Positions 8,438 to 16,025 of a stretch of 64,000 nucleotides of DNA are shown one piece after another. The stretch is from Actinoallomurus sp963736325 (GTDB lineage Bacteria; Actinomycetota; Actinomycetes; Streptosporangiales; Streptosporangiaceae), in assembly GCA_963736325.1 (NCBI GenBank), contig CAVTOG010000014.1:62001-126000 (forward strand), read 5' to 3'. The stretch's first letter is position 1. Each line of letters starts with the position of its first letter. The notes under the pieces are model-generated. The model was not told the DNA's origin and did not search any database. It saw nothing but the letters and a program-made list of their open reading frames with translations. The position numbers and the translations under genes were made by a program.

Positions 8438-8955
8438 CGGCGAATGAGGCCGCGGGTGTCGGATCGGCCGTTGCCGCGGAGCTCGGGCTGCGCACGGTCT
8501 TCGTCGCAGGTCCCTTTTACAAGCTGGTCGACCCGGTCACCGGCCGGATGTCCGACGAGCAGCGGGCCCGTTTCGAGCGGCTCATCGGGCACTTCGAGTC
8601 GAGCGGCTGCAAGGTGTTCAACGCGCACAAGCGCGAGAAGTGGGGAGAGGCGTTTCTAGAGCCGGACGAATTCACCCGCCTCGACTATGACGAGATCGCC
8701 GCGTCGGACGTCATCATCGCGGTTCCCGGCCCGCCGGCCTCGCTCGGAACGCATATCGAACTCGGCTGGGCCTCGGCCCTTGGCAAGCCGATCGTCCTGC
8801 TGCTCGAACGCGAGGCGGATTACGCCCTCATGATCTACGGACTTCGCCATATCGTGCCCACCGCGATCGTGGAGACCGTGAACGGCGATTTGGACTTCTC
8901 GGCCCTTGATGCGGCACTCGTCGCGGTCATGACCCCGGCGGTGGAAAGCGCCTGA
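8434..8955 (+). CDS. Nucleoside 2-deoxyribosyltransferase-like hydrolase (MilB/BcmB-type)
   Basis: 173 residues from ATG 8434, four bases of overlap with the deaminase, with GGAAGGAA upstream. NDT fold: VFVAGPFY (22-29, substrate loop), DEIAASDVIIAVPG, and GTHIELGWASALGKP with Glu109 as the expected nucleophile. In mildiomycin (MilB) and bacimethrin (BcmB) clusters, members of this family cleave hydroxymethyl-CMP to 5-hydroxymethylcytosine and ribose 5-phosphate. A thymidylate-synthase-fold enzyme lies about 1 kb downstream, which matches that pairing. The same fold also does base exchange on deoxynucleosides, so exchange rather than hydrolysis cannot be excluded from sequence alone. Confidence 0.82.
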   Translation: MTANEAAGVGSAVAAELGLRTVFVAGPFYKLVDPVTGRMSDEQRARFERLIGHFESSGCKVFNAHKREKWGEAFLEPDEFTRLDYDEIAASDVIIAVPGPPASLGTHIELGWASALGKPIVLLLEREADYALMIYGLRHIVPTAIVETVNGDLDFSALDAALVAVMTPAVESA

Positions 8956-9020
8956 GAACAGGTCCGGTCGAGTAGGCTTGCCGGGCCCTGTACGAACCGT
9001 CGGAAATGCGAGCAGGAAAC

Positions 9021-9965
9021 GTGTCTATTCCATCGAATGGTAACCCGAGCGATTTGTCGGAGCTGGACGCCGAAGGCGTCCACGTGATTCTCGAGACGCT
9101 CTGTCCCGCGACCAAGGTGACCGGTGTCCGCACCGGTCCGGGGAGCTACAGCAACCGCCTCTGGATCGCCGACACCGACGAGGGTGAACTGCTCGTACGC
9201 GTGCCCGGCCGCAACGCCGACCCCGAGTACCTCCGCGGCTCCCTCGTGGCGTCGCGCATGGCCGCGGAGGCGGGGATCCCGGTGACGCGGCTGCGCGCCT
9301 TCGCGCCGTCGACCGTCATCGGACGGCCCGTCGTGGTCCAGGAATTCCAGCCCGGTGAGCGCGCGACGGACGTACTGAAGCGCGACCCGAACGCGGTGAC
9401 CGGCCTGGCCACGACCCTCGGCCACTGGATCGGCACCCTGCACGGGATCCACCGCGAGGAGTTCGGGGGAGTGCTGGGCCCCGGCTCCGGCACCGACTGG
9501 CCCGCGCTGGTCCGATCCCGCGTGTCCGGCGCGCTGGCCGAGCTCGAGCGCGACGCGCTGCCCGAGGACGCCGTCCAGATCGAGCGGGTGTTCGAGGCGC
9601 TGCTCGCCGAGACGCCCGACGGCGGTCACGCCTCCCTGGTGCACGGCGACCTGTACTTCGACAACCTCCTCGTACGCGACGGGCGCGCGGCCTGCCTGCT
9701 GGACTTCGAGCACGCGCATTTCTACGACCGGTTCGCGGAGTTCGGCAAGCTGAACGAGCTGCTCTTCGAATGGTTCCCGGACTCCCAGGAGCCCTTCATG
9801 GAGGCCTACTCCGAGCATTTCCCGGCGGAGAAGTCCGACGACGTACGCCGGCAGCTCGGTATCGGCCTGTACGAACTCAGCCAGCTCGCGTACTTCCATC
9901 GCTGGCAGCAGGATCTCGTCCCGGTCTACCGGGACCGTGTTAACCGGTGGTTGTCCGACCGGTAG
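9021..9965 (+). CDS. APH-family small-molecule kinase
   Basis: 314 residues from GTG 9021, with AGGA nine bases upstream; ATG 9006 is the alternative. Fold markers: GSYSNRLWIA (nucleotide loop), LLVRVPG, VVQEFQPGE (hinge), SLVHGDLYFDNLL (catalytic Asp) and LLDFEHAHFYDR (metal Asp). It looks more like choline- or sugar-kinase-type APH proteins than antibiotic resistance enzymes. The operon also encodes a GlgE-like protein, and GlgE normally works with the APH-fold maltokinase. A sugar or hydroxymethylpyrimidine substrate is therefore possible; self-resistance by phosphorylation is the other option. The gene ends 14 bases before a strong hairpin that divides the operon. Confidence 0.78.
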   Translation: MSIPSNGNPSDLSELDAEGVHVILETLCPATKVTGVRTGPGSYSNRLWIADTDEGELLVRVPGRNADPEYLRGSLVASRMAAEAGIPVTRLRAFAPSTVIGRPVVVQEFQPGERATDVLKRDPNAVTGLATTLGHWIGTLHGIHREEFGGVLGPGSGTDWPALVRSRVSGALAELERDALPEDAVQIERVFEALLAETPDGGHASLVHGDLYFDNLLVRDGRAACLLDFEHAHFYDRFAEFGKLNELLFEWFPDSQEPFMEAYSEHFPAEKSDDVRRQLGIGLYELSQLAYFHRWQQDLVPVYRDRVNRWLSDR

Positions 9966-9979
9966 AACGTCAATTCCCG

Positions 9980-10010
9980 GGTCGAGCCGGGGTCGAACCC
10001 CGGCTCGACC
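9980..10010 (+). terminator. Strong GC hairpin inside the operon
   Basis: A perfect 14-bp stem (9980-9993 with 9997-10010) closes a 3-base CGA loop, 25 bases before the next start codon. It has no T-tract, so it is either an actinomycete-type partial terminator/attenuator or an RNA stability element. It separates the genes from 891 to 9965 from those starting at 10,036, which otherwise run in the same direction. Confidence 0.65.
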
Positions 10011-10035
10011 GCACAGACGGAAGATTGGCAGAAAA

Positions 10036-11028
10036 ATGACGCTGGTCTACGACACCTTCGAAGACGCGTACTTGGCGAACCTCACGCAGGTCCGGGCCGA
10101 CCCGGAATTCGTCAACGCGCCCCGCGGCTTTCGCAGCCGAGAGATCCTCGGAATGTCCTACCGTCTGCGGAATCCTCGGGAAAGGACGATCCGGATACCC
10201 GAGCGGCGCACCAACATCTTCTTCAATTTCGCCGAGGCTCTGTGGTATCTGTCCGCGCGCGACTCGCTGGAGTTCGTGGAGTTCTACGCGCCGTCGATGC
10301 GGCGCTACTCCGCGGACGGCCGGACGCTGCGCGGCACGGCGTACGGGCCGCGGATCTTCAACTTCGGCGGTGCCGGCTTCAACCAGTGGGACAGCGTCGT
10401 TCGGACCCTGCGCGACGACCCGGACTCCAAGCGGGCGCTGATCCAGATCTTCGCGCCCGAGGAGCTCCTCATCGAGGGCAACATCGACGTCGCGTGCACC
10501 ATCGGCCTGCAGTACATGATCCGTGAGGGCGAGCTGCACGCGGTGACGTTCATGCGCGCCAACGACGCCTACCGCGGCGCGGTGAGCGACGTCTTCTCCT
10601 TCACGTTCCTGCAGGAGTTGCTGGCCACCCAGCTCGGCATGAACCTCGGCACGTACACCCACATCGCCGGGTCCTACCACCTGTACGACCCGGACGAGCC
10701 CCTCGCCGACCGGGTCCTGTCCGCGCGTGGCAACAGCCTGTGCGACGACCCGTTCCCCGCGATGCCGGCCGGCGACAACTGGCCCGCGATCGGCGCGGTG
10801 CTCGACCTGGAGCAGGCGCTGCGGCAGCGGCGGCTGACGCTGGGCCGCGGTGACCTCGACGAGCTCGGCCTCGCCCCGTACTGGGCGCAGGTCGTGGCGC
10901 TGTTCGCGCTGCACGCCCGGCACCGGCTCGACGGCGTGATCGACCCCGACCTGATGGCCTACCTCGACCCGCTCTACCGCAGCGCGGCGCAGAACCTGTG
11001 GCAGGACCGCTATGTCGCCTCGGCCTGA
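10036..11028 (+). CDS. Thymidylate-synthase-fold pyrimidine nucleotide hydroxymethylase (MilA/BcmA-type)
   Basis: 330 residues from ATG 10036. The catalytic Cys154 (DVACTIG) aligns without gaps to the E. coli thymidylate synthase core: Arg174, Asp177 and the HLY block all match. The key change is Asp185 (AVSDVFSF) where thymidylate synthase has Asn177. Asp at this place is the hallmark of T4 dCMP hydroxymethylase, since it pairs with cytosine rather than uracil. His147, next to the Cys in ThyA, is Thr155 here. Together this predicts 5-hydroxymethylation of CMP or dCMP using methylene-tetrahydrofolate, as MilA and BcmA do. The choice of CMP rather than dCMP is inferred from the NDT-like partner. 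It lies after a hairpin and overlaps thiD by 17 bases. Confidence 0.88.
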   Translation: MTLVYDTFEDAYLANLTQVRADPEFVNAPRGFRSREILGMSYRLRNPRERTIRIPERRTNIFFNFAEALWYLSARDSLEFVEFYAPSMRRYSADGRTLRGTAYGPRIFNFGGAGFNQWDSVVRTLRDDPDSKRALIQIFAPEELLIEGNIDVACTIGLQYMIREGELHAVTFMRANDAYRGAVSDVFSFTFLQELLATQLGMNLGTYTHIAGSYHLYDPDEPLADRVLSARGNSLCDDPFPAMPAGDNWPAIGAVLDLEQALRQRRLTLGRGDLDELGLAPYWAQVVALFALHARHRLDGVIDPDLMAYLDPLYRSAAQNLWQDRYVASA

Positions 11029-11851
11029 GAACGCGATCGCCTGCCTGACGATCGGCTCCAGCGACTCGGCCGGCGGCGCGGGCATTCAGGGCGACATCAA
11101 GGCGTTCGCCTCGATCGGCTGTTATGCCGCGACGGTCGTCGTCGGCGTCACCGCGCAGAACACCACCGGCGTACGCGCCCGTTGGCCGGTCCCCCTGGAC
11201 CTGGTCGCCGGCCAGCTCGACGCCGTGCTCGACGACCTGCCGATCCGGGCGATCAAGGTGGGGACGACGTGGAGCGCGGAGCTGATCGAGCTGATCGCCG
11301 CGGCGCTCTCCCGCGTGGACGTACCGATCGTCATCGACCCGGTGATGGTGACCGCCGCCGGCGACTGGCTGTCCGGCGACGGCGACCCGATCCGGCGTGC
11401 CGTCATCGACCGGCTCTTCCCGCTCGCCGACGTGATCACCCCGAACCTCCGGGAGGCCGAGCTGCTCGCCGGGGGCCGTACGGGCGAGCAGGACCACCGG
11501 GAGCTGGCCGAGCGCCTCGTCGGGCTCGGCGCCCGCGCGGTGGTGGTCAGCTCCGGCGGCGACCAGCACGGCGACTGGTTCTACGACGGCGACCGGCACC
11601 ACGTCACATCGGGCGTCCGGCACGACACCGACGCCGATCACGGCGCCGGATGCGCGCACTCGGCGCTGATGGCCGGGCTGCTCGGGCGCGGCGTGCCCCT
11701 GCGGGAGGCGGTCGACCTGGCGCGGGCCCACGCGAGTGCCGCGGTAGGCCGCGGCCTTACGCACCTCGGCGCGGGCGCCCACCCCGTGGACACCCTGGGC
11801 CTGCCGGCCCGGCCCTTCGCCTTTCCGGCCGGCCTGACGCCCGTGCCGTAG
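11012..11851 (+). CDS. thiD: ThiD-like hydroxymethylpyrimidine (phosphate) kinase
   Basis: 279 residues, the usual ThiD size; ATG 11012 lies inside the end of the thymidylate-synthase-like gene. Ribokinase-fold ThiD markers are present: SSDSAGGAGIQGDIKAF near the N-terminus, VTAQNTTGV, DPVMVTAAGDWL, ITPNLREAELL, and the anion hole DHGAGCAHSALMAG with the catalytic Cys (GAGC instead of the common GTGC). ThiD phosphorylates 4-amino-5-hydroxymethyl-2-methylpyrimidine twice. No thiC, thiE or thiG is near, so this copy probably phosphorylates 5-hydroxymethylcytosine, the 2-oxo analogue, turning its hydroxymethyl group into a leaving group (inference). A role in thiamine salvage is the alternative. 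Confidence 0.86.
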   Translation: MSPRPENAIACLTIGSSDSAGGAGIQGDIKAFASIGCYAATVVVGVTAQNTTGVRARWPVPLDLVAGQLDAVLDDLPIRAIKVGTTWSAELIELIAAALSRVDVPIVIDPVMVTAAGDWLSGDGDPIRRAVIDRLFPLADVITPNLREAELLAGGRTGEQDHRELAERLVGLGARAVVVSSGGDQHGDWFYDGDRHHVTSGVRHDTDADHGAGCAHSALMAGLLGRGVPLREAVDLARAHASAAVGRGLTHLGAGAHPVDTLGLPARPFAFPAGLTPVP

Positions 11852-11992
11852 CCGACACCGGCCCGCACGCCGAGCGCACCGGCGTCACGGGGTATCTCCA
11901 TCGTGCGCCGAACAAGACCAGACACGATGCCGTGACCGGGGGCTCGACCATGCATGCCCCGGTCCGGCCGACAATGAAGGAGAACGGCGAGC

Positions 11993-13333
11993 GTGACAGC
12001 GTCCAGGCCACGGAGCGTCCGTGTCGCGAGTGATGGCCCGTCCGGGTCGGGAACGGAGGACGGAGAGGGGGAGCCGGCCGTTCAGGGGAAGACCGAGGAC
12101 AGTACGGCGCAGGTCCGCCGGCCGCGCGGGCGGTTAGCGCTGCTGATCGCGCTGGGCATCGACAACTTCGGCTCCGGCCTGTTCCTGCCGCTGACCCTCG
12201 TCTACACGACGAGGATCGTCGGCCTCTCGGTCGCCACCGCCGGTGTCGTCCTCGCCGTCGGCACCGGGATCGGGCTCGTGGTCCCCGCGATCACTGGACG
12301 CCTCGTCGACCGGCTCGGCCCGCGCATCGTGGTGATCACCGCCCAGCTCGTGCAGGGCGCGGGCGTGGCGGCGTACCTGTTCGCGAACGGCCTCGTCCTG
12401 GCCCTCGTCGCGGCGGTCCTGCTCGCGGCCGGCGTCCAGATGTTCTACAGCGCCCTGCTCTCGCTGATCTCCGACGTGTCGCCGGACGGCCCGAAGGACC
12501 GGTCGTTCGCCCTCGTCTCGATGGTGCGCTCCGGCGCGTTCGGGGCGGGCGCGCTGGGCGCGGGCATCCTGCTGTCGGTGGCCGGCCACACCGGTCTGCG
12601 CGCCAGCGTCGGCGCCGACGTGCTGACCTATCTCCTCGCCGCGACGCTGCTGTGGAGGTTCGTCTCCCCGGTCCCGCGCTCCGGCGAGCCCGAGACCCGC
12701 GACGCGCCGAGCCCGAGGGTCCTGCGCAACCCGAGCTTCCTCATGCTCATCATGGTCGCCGGCCTGATCGCGCTCGCGGGAGACTTCTTCCTCGTCGGCA
12801 TGCCGCTGTACGGGGACTCGGTCCTGCACCTGCCCTCCTGGGTCACCGGTGCGTCGTTCGCCGTCCTCACCGGGATCACCAGCCTCGGCGGCACGACCGC
12901 GGTGCGGATGACCAACGGCATGAAGCGCACGGTCACGATGGCCATCGGCGTCGTCCTCATCCTCGTGTGGTGCGGTGCGATGCTCGGCGTCGCCTGGCTC
13001 CCGCACGGCCAGCGTGCCGCCTTCGCGCTGCTGCTGACCGTCGTGTTCGCGCTGGGTTCGCTGCTGTGCGACTCGCGTACCGGGGCGATGGCCGAGGCCG
13101 CGGCGCCGCCGGCCCAGCGAGGCGTCTACCTCGCGGCGTTCCAGTACTCCTTCGCGTTCGCCCAGCTCCTCGCGCCGCTGCTGGCCGGGCTCTTCAGCCT
13201 CGGCCACTGGGTCCCGTGGGGGCTCGTCGCGGTGTCGCTGCTCTCCGGCCTGGGGCTGCTGACCTGGCTCGACCGGCACCTGCCGGCCCACGCCGTACGC
13301 CCGACCGCGGCCGTCGCCGCCGACGAAGCGTGA
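11993..13333 (+). CDS. MFS efflux transporter of the hydroxymethylpyrimidine operon
   Basis: 446 residues from GTG 11993 with AAGGAG upstream. It has a soluble N-terminal tail of about 45 residues, then some 12 hydrophobic segments typical of the major facilitator superfamily, with an RLGPRI-type loop between the second and third segments. Placed among biosynthetic genes, it most likely exports the product and gives self-resistance (inference). A TTA codon at 12134-12136 (residue 48) lies right at the start of the first membrane segment. A 141-base gap without a gene precedes it. The stop overlaps the next start as GTGA. Confidence 0.82.
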   Translation: MTASRPRSVRVASDGPSGSGTEDGEGEPAVQGKTEDSTAQVRRPRGRLALLIALGIDNFGSGLFLPLTLVYTTRIVGLSVATAGVVLAVGTGIGLVVPAITGRLVDRLGPRIVVITAQLVQGAGVAAYLFANGLVLALVAAVLLAAGVQMFYSALLSLISDVSPDGPKDRSFALVSMVRSGAFGAGALGAGILLSVAGHTGLRASVGADVLTYLLAATLLWRFVSPVPRSGEPETRDAPSPRVLRNPSFLMLIMVAGLIALAGDFFLVGMPLYGDSVLHLPSWVTGASFAVLTGITSLGGTTAVRMTNGMKRTVTMAIGVVLILVWCGAMLGVAWLPHGQRAAFALLLTVVFALGSLLCDSRTGAMAEAAAPPAQRGVYLAAFQYSFAFAQLLAPLLAGLFSLGHWVPWGLVAVSLLSGLGLLTWLDRHLPAHAVRPTAAVAADEA

Positions 13334-14061
13334 GCGGCGGGTCATGTTGGCCGTGCCAGACGCTCTTCCTGGTCCGGCACGGCACCGCACACAATCCTGA
13401 CGGTCTCGTCTACGGCCGCCTGCCCGGCTACCCGCTGGCGCCGCGCGGTCGCGGAATGGCCGATGCCGCCGCGCGGAGGCTCAGCCGTTTCGACATCGAC
13501 CTGGTCGTCTCCAGCCCGCAGGACCGCACGTTGCAGACCGCGACGCCGATCGCCGACGCGAGCGGCCGGTTCGTGCACTGCGACGAACGCCTCGGTGAGG
13601 TCCTGAACCACCGGGAGGGCCTGGCGTTCGTCCCGGCAACGGAGTGGGCGCCGCCCTCGAAGACGATCACGCTGCTGTCGCCGTATCCGTTCCCCGGCGC
13701 CGCCGAGACCCAGGCGGAGATCCGGTGGCGGATGGCCGGCGCGGCGGCCTCGGCGCTCCAGCGCGCCGTCGGCGACGTGGTGCTGGTGTCGCACCAGGTA
13801 CCCCTGGCGATCCTCGTCCGCTTCCTGGGCGCGGACGAGGACGCCGTGCCCGACGTCGGCGAGGGCTCGGTGACCATGGTCGGCTTCGACGGAGAACGCT
13901 GGCGGATCGGCCCGCCCGACGGATCGGGCGCACCGGTCGGCCTGCCCCGGTCGCCGCACGGGCTCCTGGACCGCCTGCTCGAAGCCGCCCCCGAGGAACG
14001 GCCGCGCGGCGCCGTGACGGTACGAGGGCTCCAGCACGCCGGAGGATCGATATGGACCTGA
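13330..14061 (+). CDS. Histidine phosphatase family enzyme
   Basis: 243 residues from GTG 13330, overlapping the transporter stop. LVRHGTAHN near the N-terminus is the phosphohistidine motif, and VLVSHQVPL carries the second His; Arg and Glu positions in SSPQDRT and LGEVLNHREG fit the branch. The family removes phosphate from sugars or small phosphoesters. In this operon it could dephosphorylate a kinase product or a sugar phosphate linked to the GlgE-like gene that it overlaps by 10 bases. A C-terminal tail of about 50 residues, rich in Pro and Arg, has no recognised function. Confidence 0.8.
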   Translation: MSGGSCWPCQTLFLVRHGTAHNPDGLVYGRLPGYPLAPRGRGMADAAARRLSRFDIDLVVSSPQDRTLQTATPIADASGRFVHCDERLGEVLNHREGLAFVPATEWAPPSKTITLLSPYPFPGAAETQAEIRWRMAGAAASALQRAVGDVVLVSHQVPLAILVRFLGADEDAVPDVGEGSVTMVGFDGERWRIGPPDGSGAPVGLPRSPHGLLDRLLEAAPEERPRGAVTVRGLQHAGGSIWT

Positions 14062-15950
14062 CCGTGGTCATCGCCGAGATCACACCCGTGGTCGACGACG
14101 GCCGCTGGGCCGCGAAGCGCGTCCAGGGCGACGAGGTCGTCGTCGAGGCGACCGTCTTCGCCGGTGGCGGCAACTCCGAGGTCGAGGCGGAGGTGGAGAT
14201 CACCGCGCCGGACGGCACCGTGCGTACGGTGCCGATGGCGCCGACGAACCCGGGGCTCGACCGCTGGGCCGCGTCGTTCACCGTCTCCGACCTCGGCGTC
14301 CACCGCTACCGGGTGATCGCCTGGGTGGACCGGCTCAAGTTCCACCGGCGGCGCGTGCTGGCGAAGCGGCACAACGGCCGCGACTCCCGCGACGAGCTGG
14401 ACGGCCTGCTGACCCTCGCGTCCTCCCTCGAGTCGACGGCGGGATCCCTCACCGAAGCCCGCGCGCTGCTCGCCGAAGGGTCGGTGGCGGCGCGGCTCGG
14501 GGCGTGCTTCTCGCTGGTCGACCTGCTCACCCCGGTCACGGCCGAGCTGCGGGCCTTCACCACCAAGAGCCCGTCGTACCAGGTCGTCGTGGACCTGCCC
14601 ATCGCCCAGGCCGGCGCCTGGTACCAGTTCTTCCCGCGCTCGGAGGGCGCCGGAACGCTGCGCGACGCGATCACGGCGCTCGACCGCGTCGCGGAGATGG
14701 GCTTCTCGGTGGTGTACCTCCCGCCGATCCACCCGATCGGCCTCAGCCACCGGAAGGGCCCCGACGACACCGAGCACGCGGGACCGTCGGACCCCGGCAG
14801 CCCGTGGGCGATCGGCAGCGAGGACGGCGGCCACGACGCGATCCACCCCGACCTGGGCACCGAGCGCGACCTGGTCGACCTGCTCGCGCGCGGGCGCGAG
14901 CTCGGCATCGAGATCGCGCTCGACTACGCGCTCAACTTCTCACCCGACCATCCCTGGGTGCGCGAGCACCCGGAGTGGTTCATCCGGCGCGCGGACGGGT
15001 CGTTCATTCCGGCGGGCACGGCCGACAAGTACTACCAGGACATCTACACCCTCGACTTCAACGGCCCGTACGCCGAGTCGATCGCGGCCGCCTGCCGCGC
15101 GGTCCTGGACCACTGGCTGGACCTCGGCGTGTGGTTGTTCCGGGTGGACCTGCCGCACACCAAGCCGCTGTGGTTCTGGGAGCGCACCATCGCGGAGGTG
15201 AAGGCCGAGCGGCCCCACGTGGTGTTCTTCGCCGAGGCGTTCACCAAGCCGACGATGATGCACTGGATGTCGAAGGCCGGGTTCAGCCAGAGCCTCACGT
15301 ACTTCCTGTGGCGGGACGGCAAGTACGAGCTGGAGGAGTTCTTCGCCGAGATCCACGCCGAGGGCCAGCGTCAGTACCTGCGGCCCAACGTGTTCGTCAA
15401 CAGCCACGACCACCTCCCGCCGTACCTCCGCGACGGCGGCCACGCGGCGTTCGCGCTGCGCGCGGGCCTGGCCGGACTGGGGTCCCCGACCTGGGGCGTC
15501 TACTCCGGGTACGAGCTGCTGGAGAACACCGCGCGTACGCCGCAGGGCACCAAGTACGCCGGGTCGGAGATCTACCAGGTCGTACGGCGGGACTGGACCG
15601 CGCCGCCGCTGGCACCGTGGATCGCCACGCTGAACCGCATCCGGCGTGACCACCCGGTCGTGCGGGACCTCGGCAACCTGCGCCGGCACTGGATCGACGA
15701 TGACGCGATGCTCGCCTTCTCCCGCGTGGGCGACGAGGAGGCCGTACTGGTCGTCGCGAACCTCGACACCGGCTCGGCGCGTGAGTCGACGCTCCACCTG
15801 TCCACCGCCGACCTCGGCTGGTCCTGGGCCGACGCCTTCACCGTGGTCGACGAGCTCACCGGTGAGCACCACAAGTGGTACGGCGACCGGCATCACGTAC
15901 GTGTCGACCCGTACGACACGCCGGTGCGGGTCTTCTCGATCCGCCGCTGA
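14052..15950 (+). CDS. glgE: GlgE-like maltosyltransferase (GH13_3)
   Basis: 632 residues from ATG 14052, slightly shorter than typical GlgE (about 665-700). An N-terminal beta domain (1-110) is followed by a helical insert and the GH13 barrel: YLPPIHPIG, DYALNFSPDHPW, FRVDLPHTKP with nucleophile Asp366, and AEAFTKP with acid/base Glu395. The 29-residue spacing equals that of Streptomyces GlgE (Asp394/Glu423). GlgE adds maltose from maltose 1-phosphate to alpha-glucans. No glgB, maltokinase or trehalose synthase follows, so this copy may glycosylate or serve the pathway product, with an APH kinase of the same operon making the sugar phosphate (inference). A displaced glycogen-pathway gene is the alternative. 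Confidence 0.82.
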   Translation: MDLTVVIAEITPVVDDGRWAAKRVQGDEVVVEATVFAGGGNSEVEAEVEITAPDGTVRTVPMAPTNPGLDRWAASFTVSDLGVHRYRVIAWVDRLKFHRRRVLAKRHNGRDSRDELDGLLTLASSLESTAGSLTEARALLAEGSVAARLGACFSLVDLLTPVTAELRAFTTKSPSYQVVVDLPIAQAGAWYQFFPRSEGAGTLRDAITALDRVAEMGFSVVYLPPIHPIGLSHRKGPDDTEHAGPSDPGSPWAIGSEDGGHDAIHPDLGTERDLVDLLARGRELGIEIALDYALNFSPDHPWVREHPEWFIRRADGSFIPAGTADKYYQDIYTLDFNGPYAESIAAACRAVLDHWLDLGVWLFRVDLPHTKPLWFWERTIAEVKAERPHVVFFAEAFTKPTMMHWMSKAGFSQSLTYFLWRDGKYELEEFFAEIHAEGQRQYLRPNVFVNSHDHLPPYLRDGGHAAFALRAGLAGLGSPTWGVYSGYELLENTARTPQGTKYAGSEIYQVVRRDWTAPPLAPWIATLNRIRRDHPVVRDLGNLRRHWIDDDAMLAFSRVGDEEAVLVVANLDTGSARESTLHLSTADLGWSWADAFTVVDELTGEHHKWYGDRHHVRVDPYDTPVRVFSIRR

Positions 15951-15960
15951 CGAAAATGAC

Positions 15961-16002
15961 GGCGCGCCGGGTGCCTCCCTTTCGGGAGGCCACCGGCGCG
16001 CC
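15961..16002. terminator. Bidirectional terminator hairpin
   Basis: A long stem with a short loop around TTTC (about 15980-15983) has arms beginning GGCGCGCC and ending GGCGCGCC, with only small bulges. It lies between the convergent ends of the GlgE-like gene and the lipase gene, so it probably ends both transcripts. There is no T-run. Confidence 0.75.
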
Positions 16003-16025
16003 GGGCGGAGGCGAGGAGTGGTCTG

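Noticed and set aside
891..15950. Bacimethrin cluster
   Set aside because: The hydroxymethylase and hydrolase fit, but no SAM methyltransferase and no thiaminase I are encoded, and many extra genes have no counterpart.
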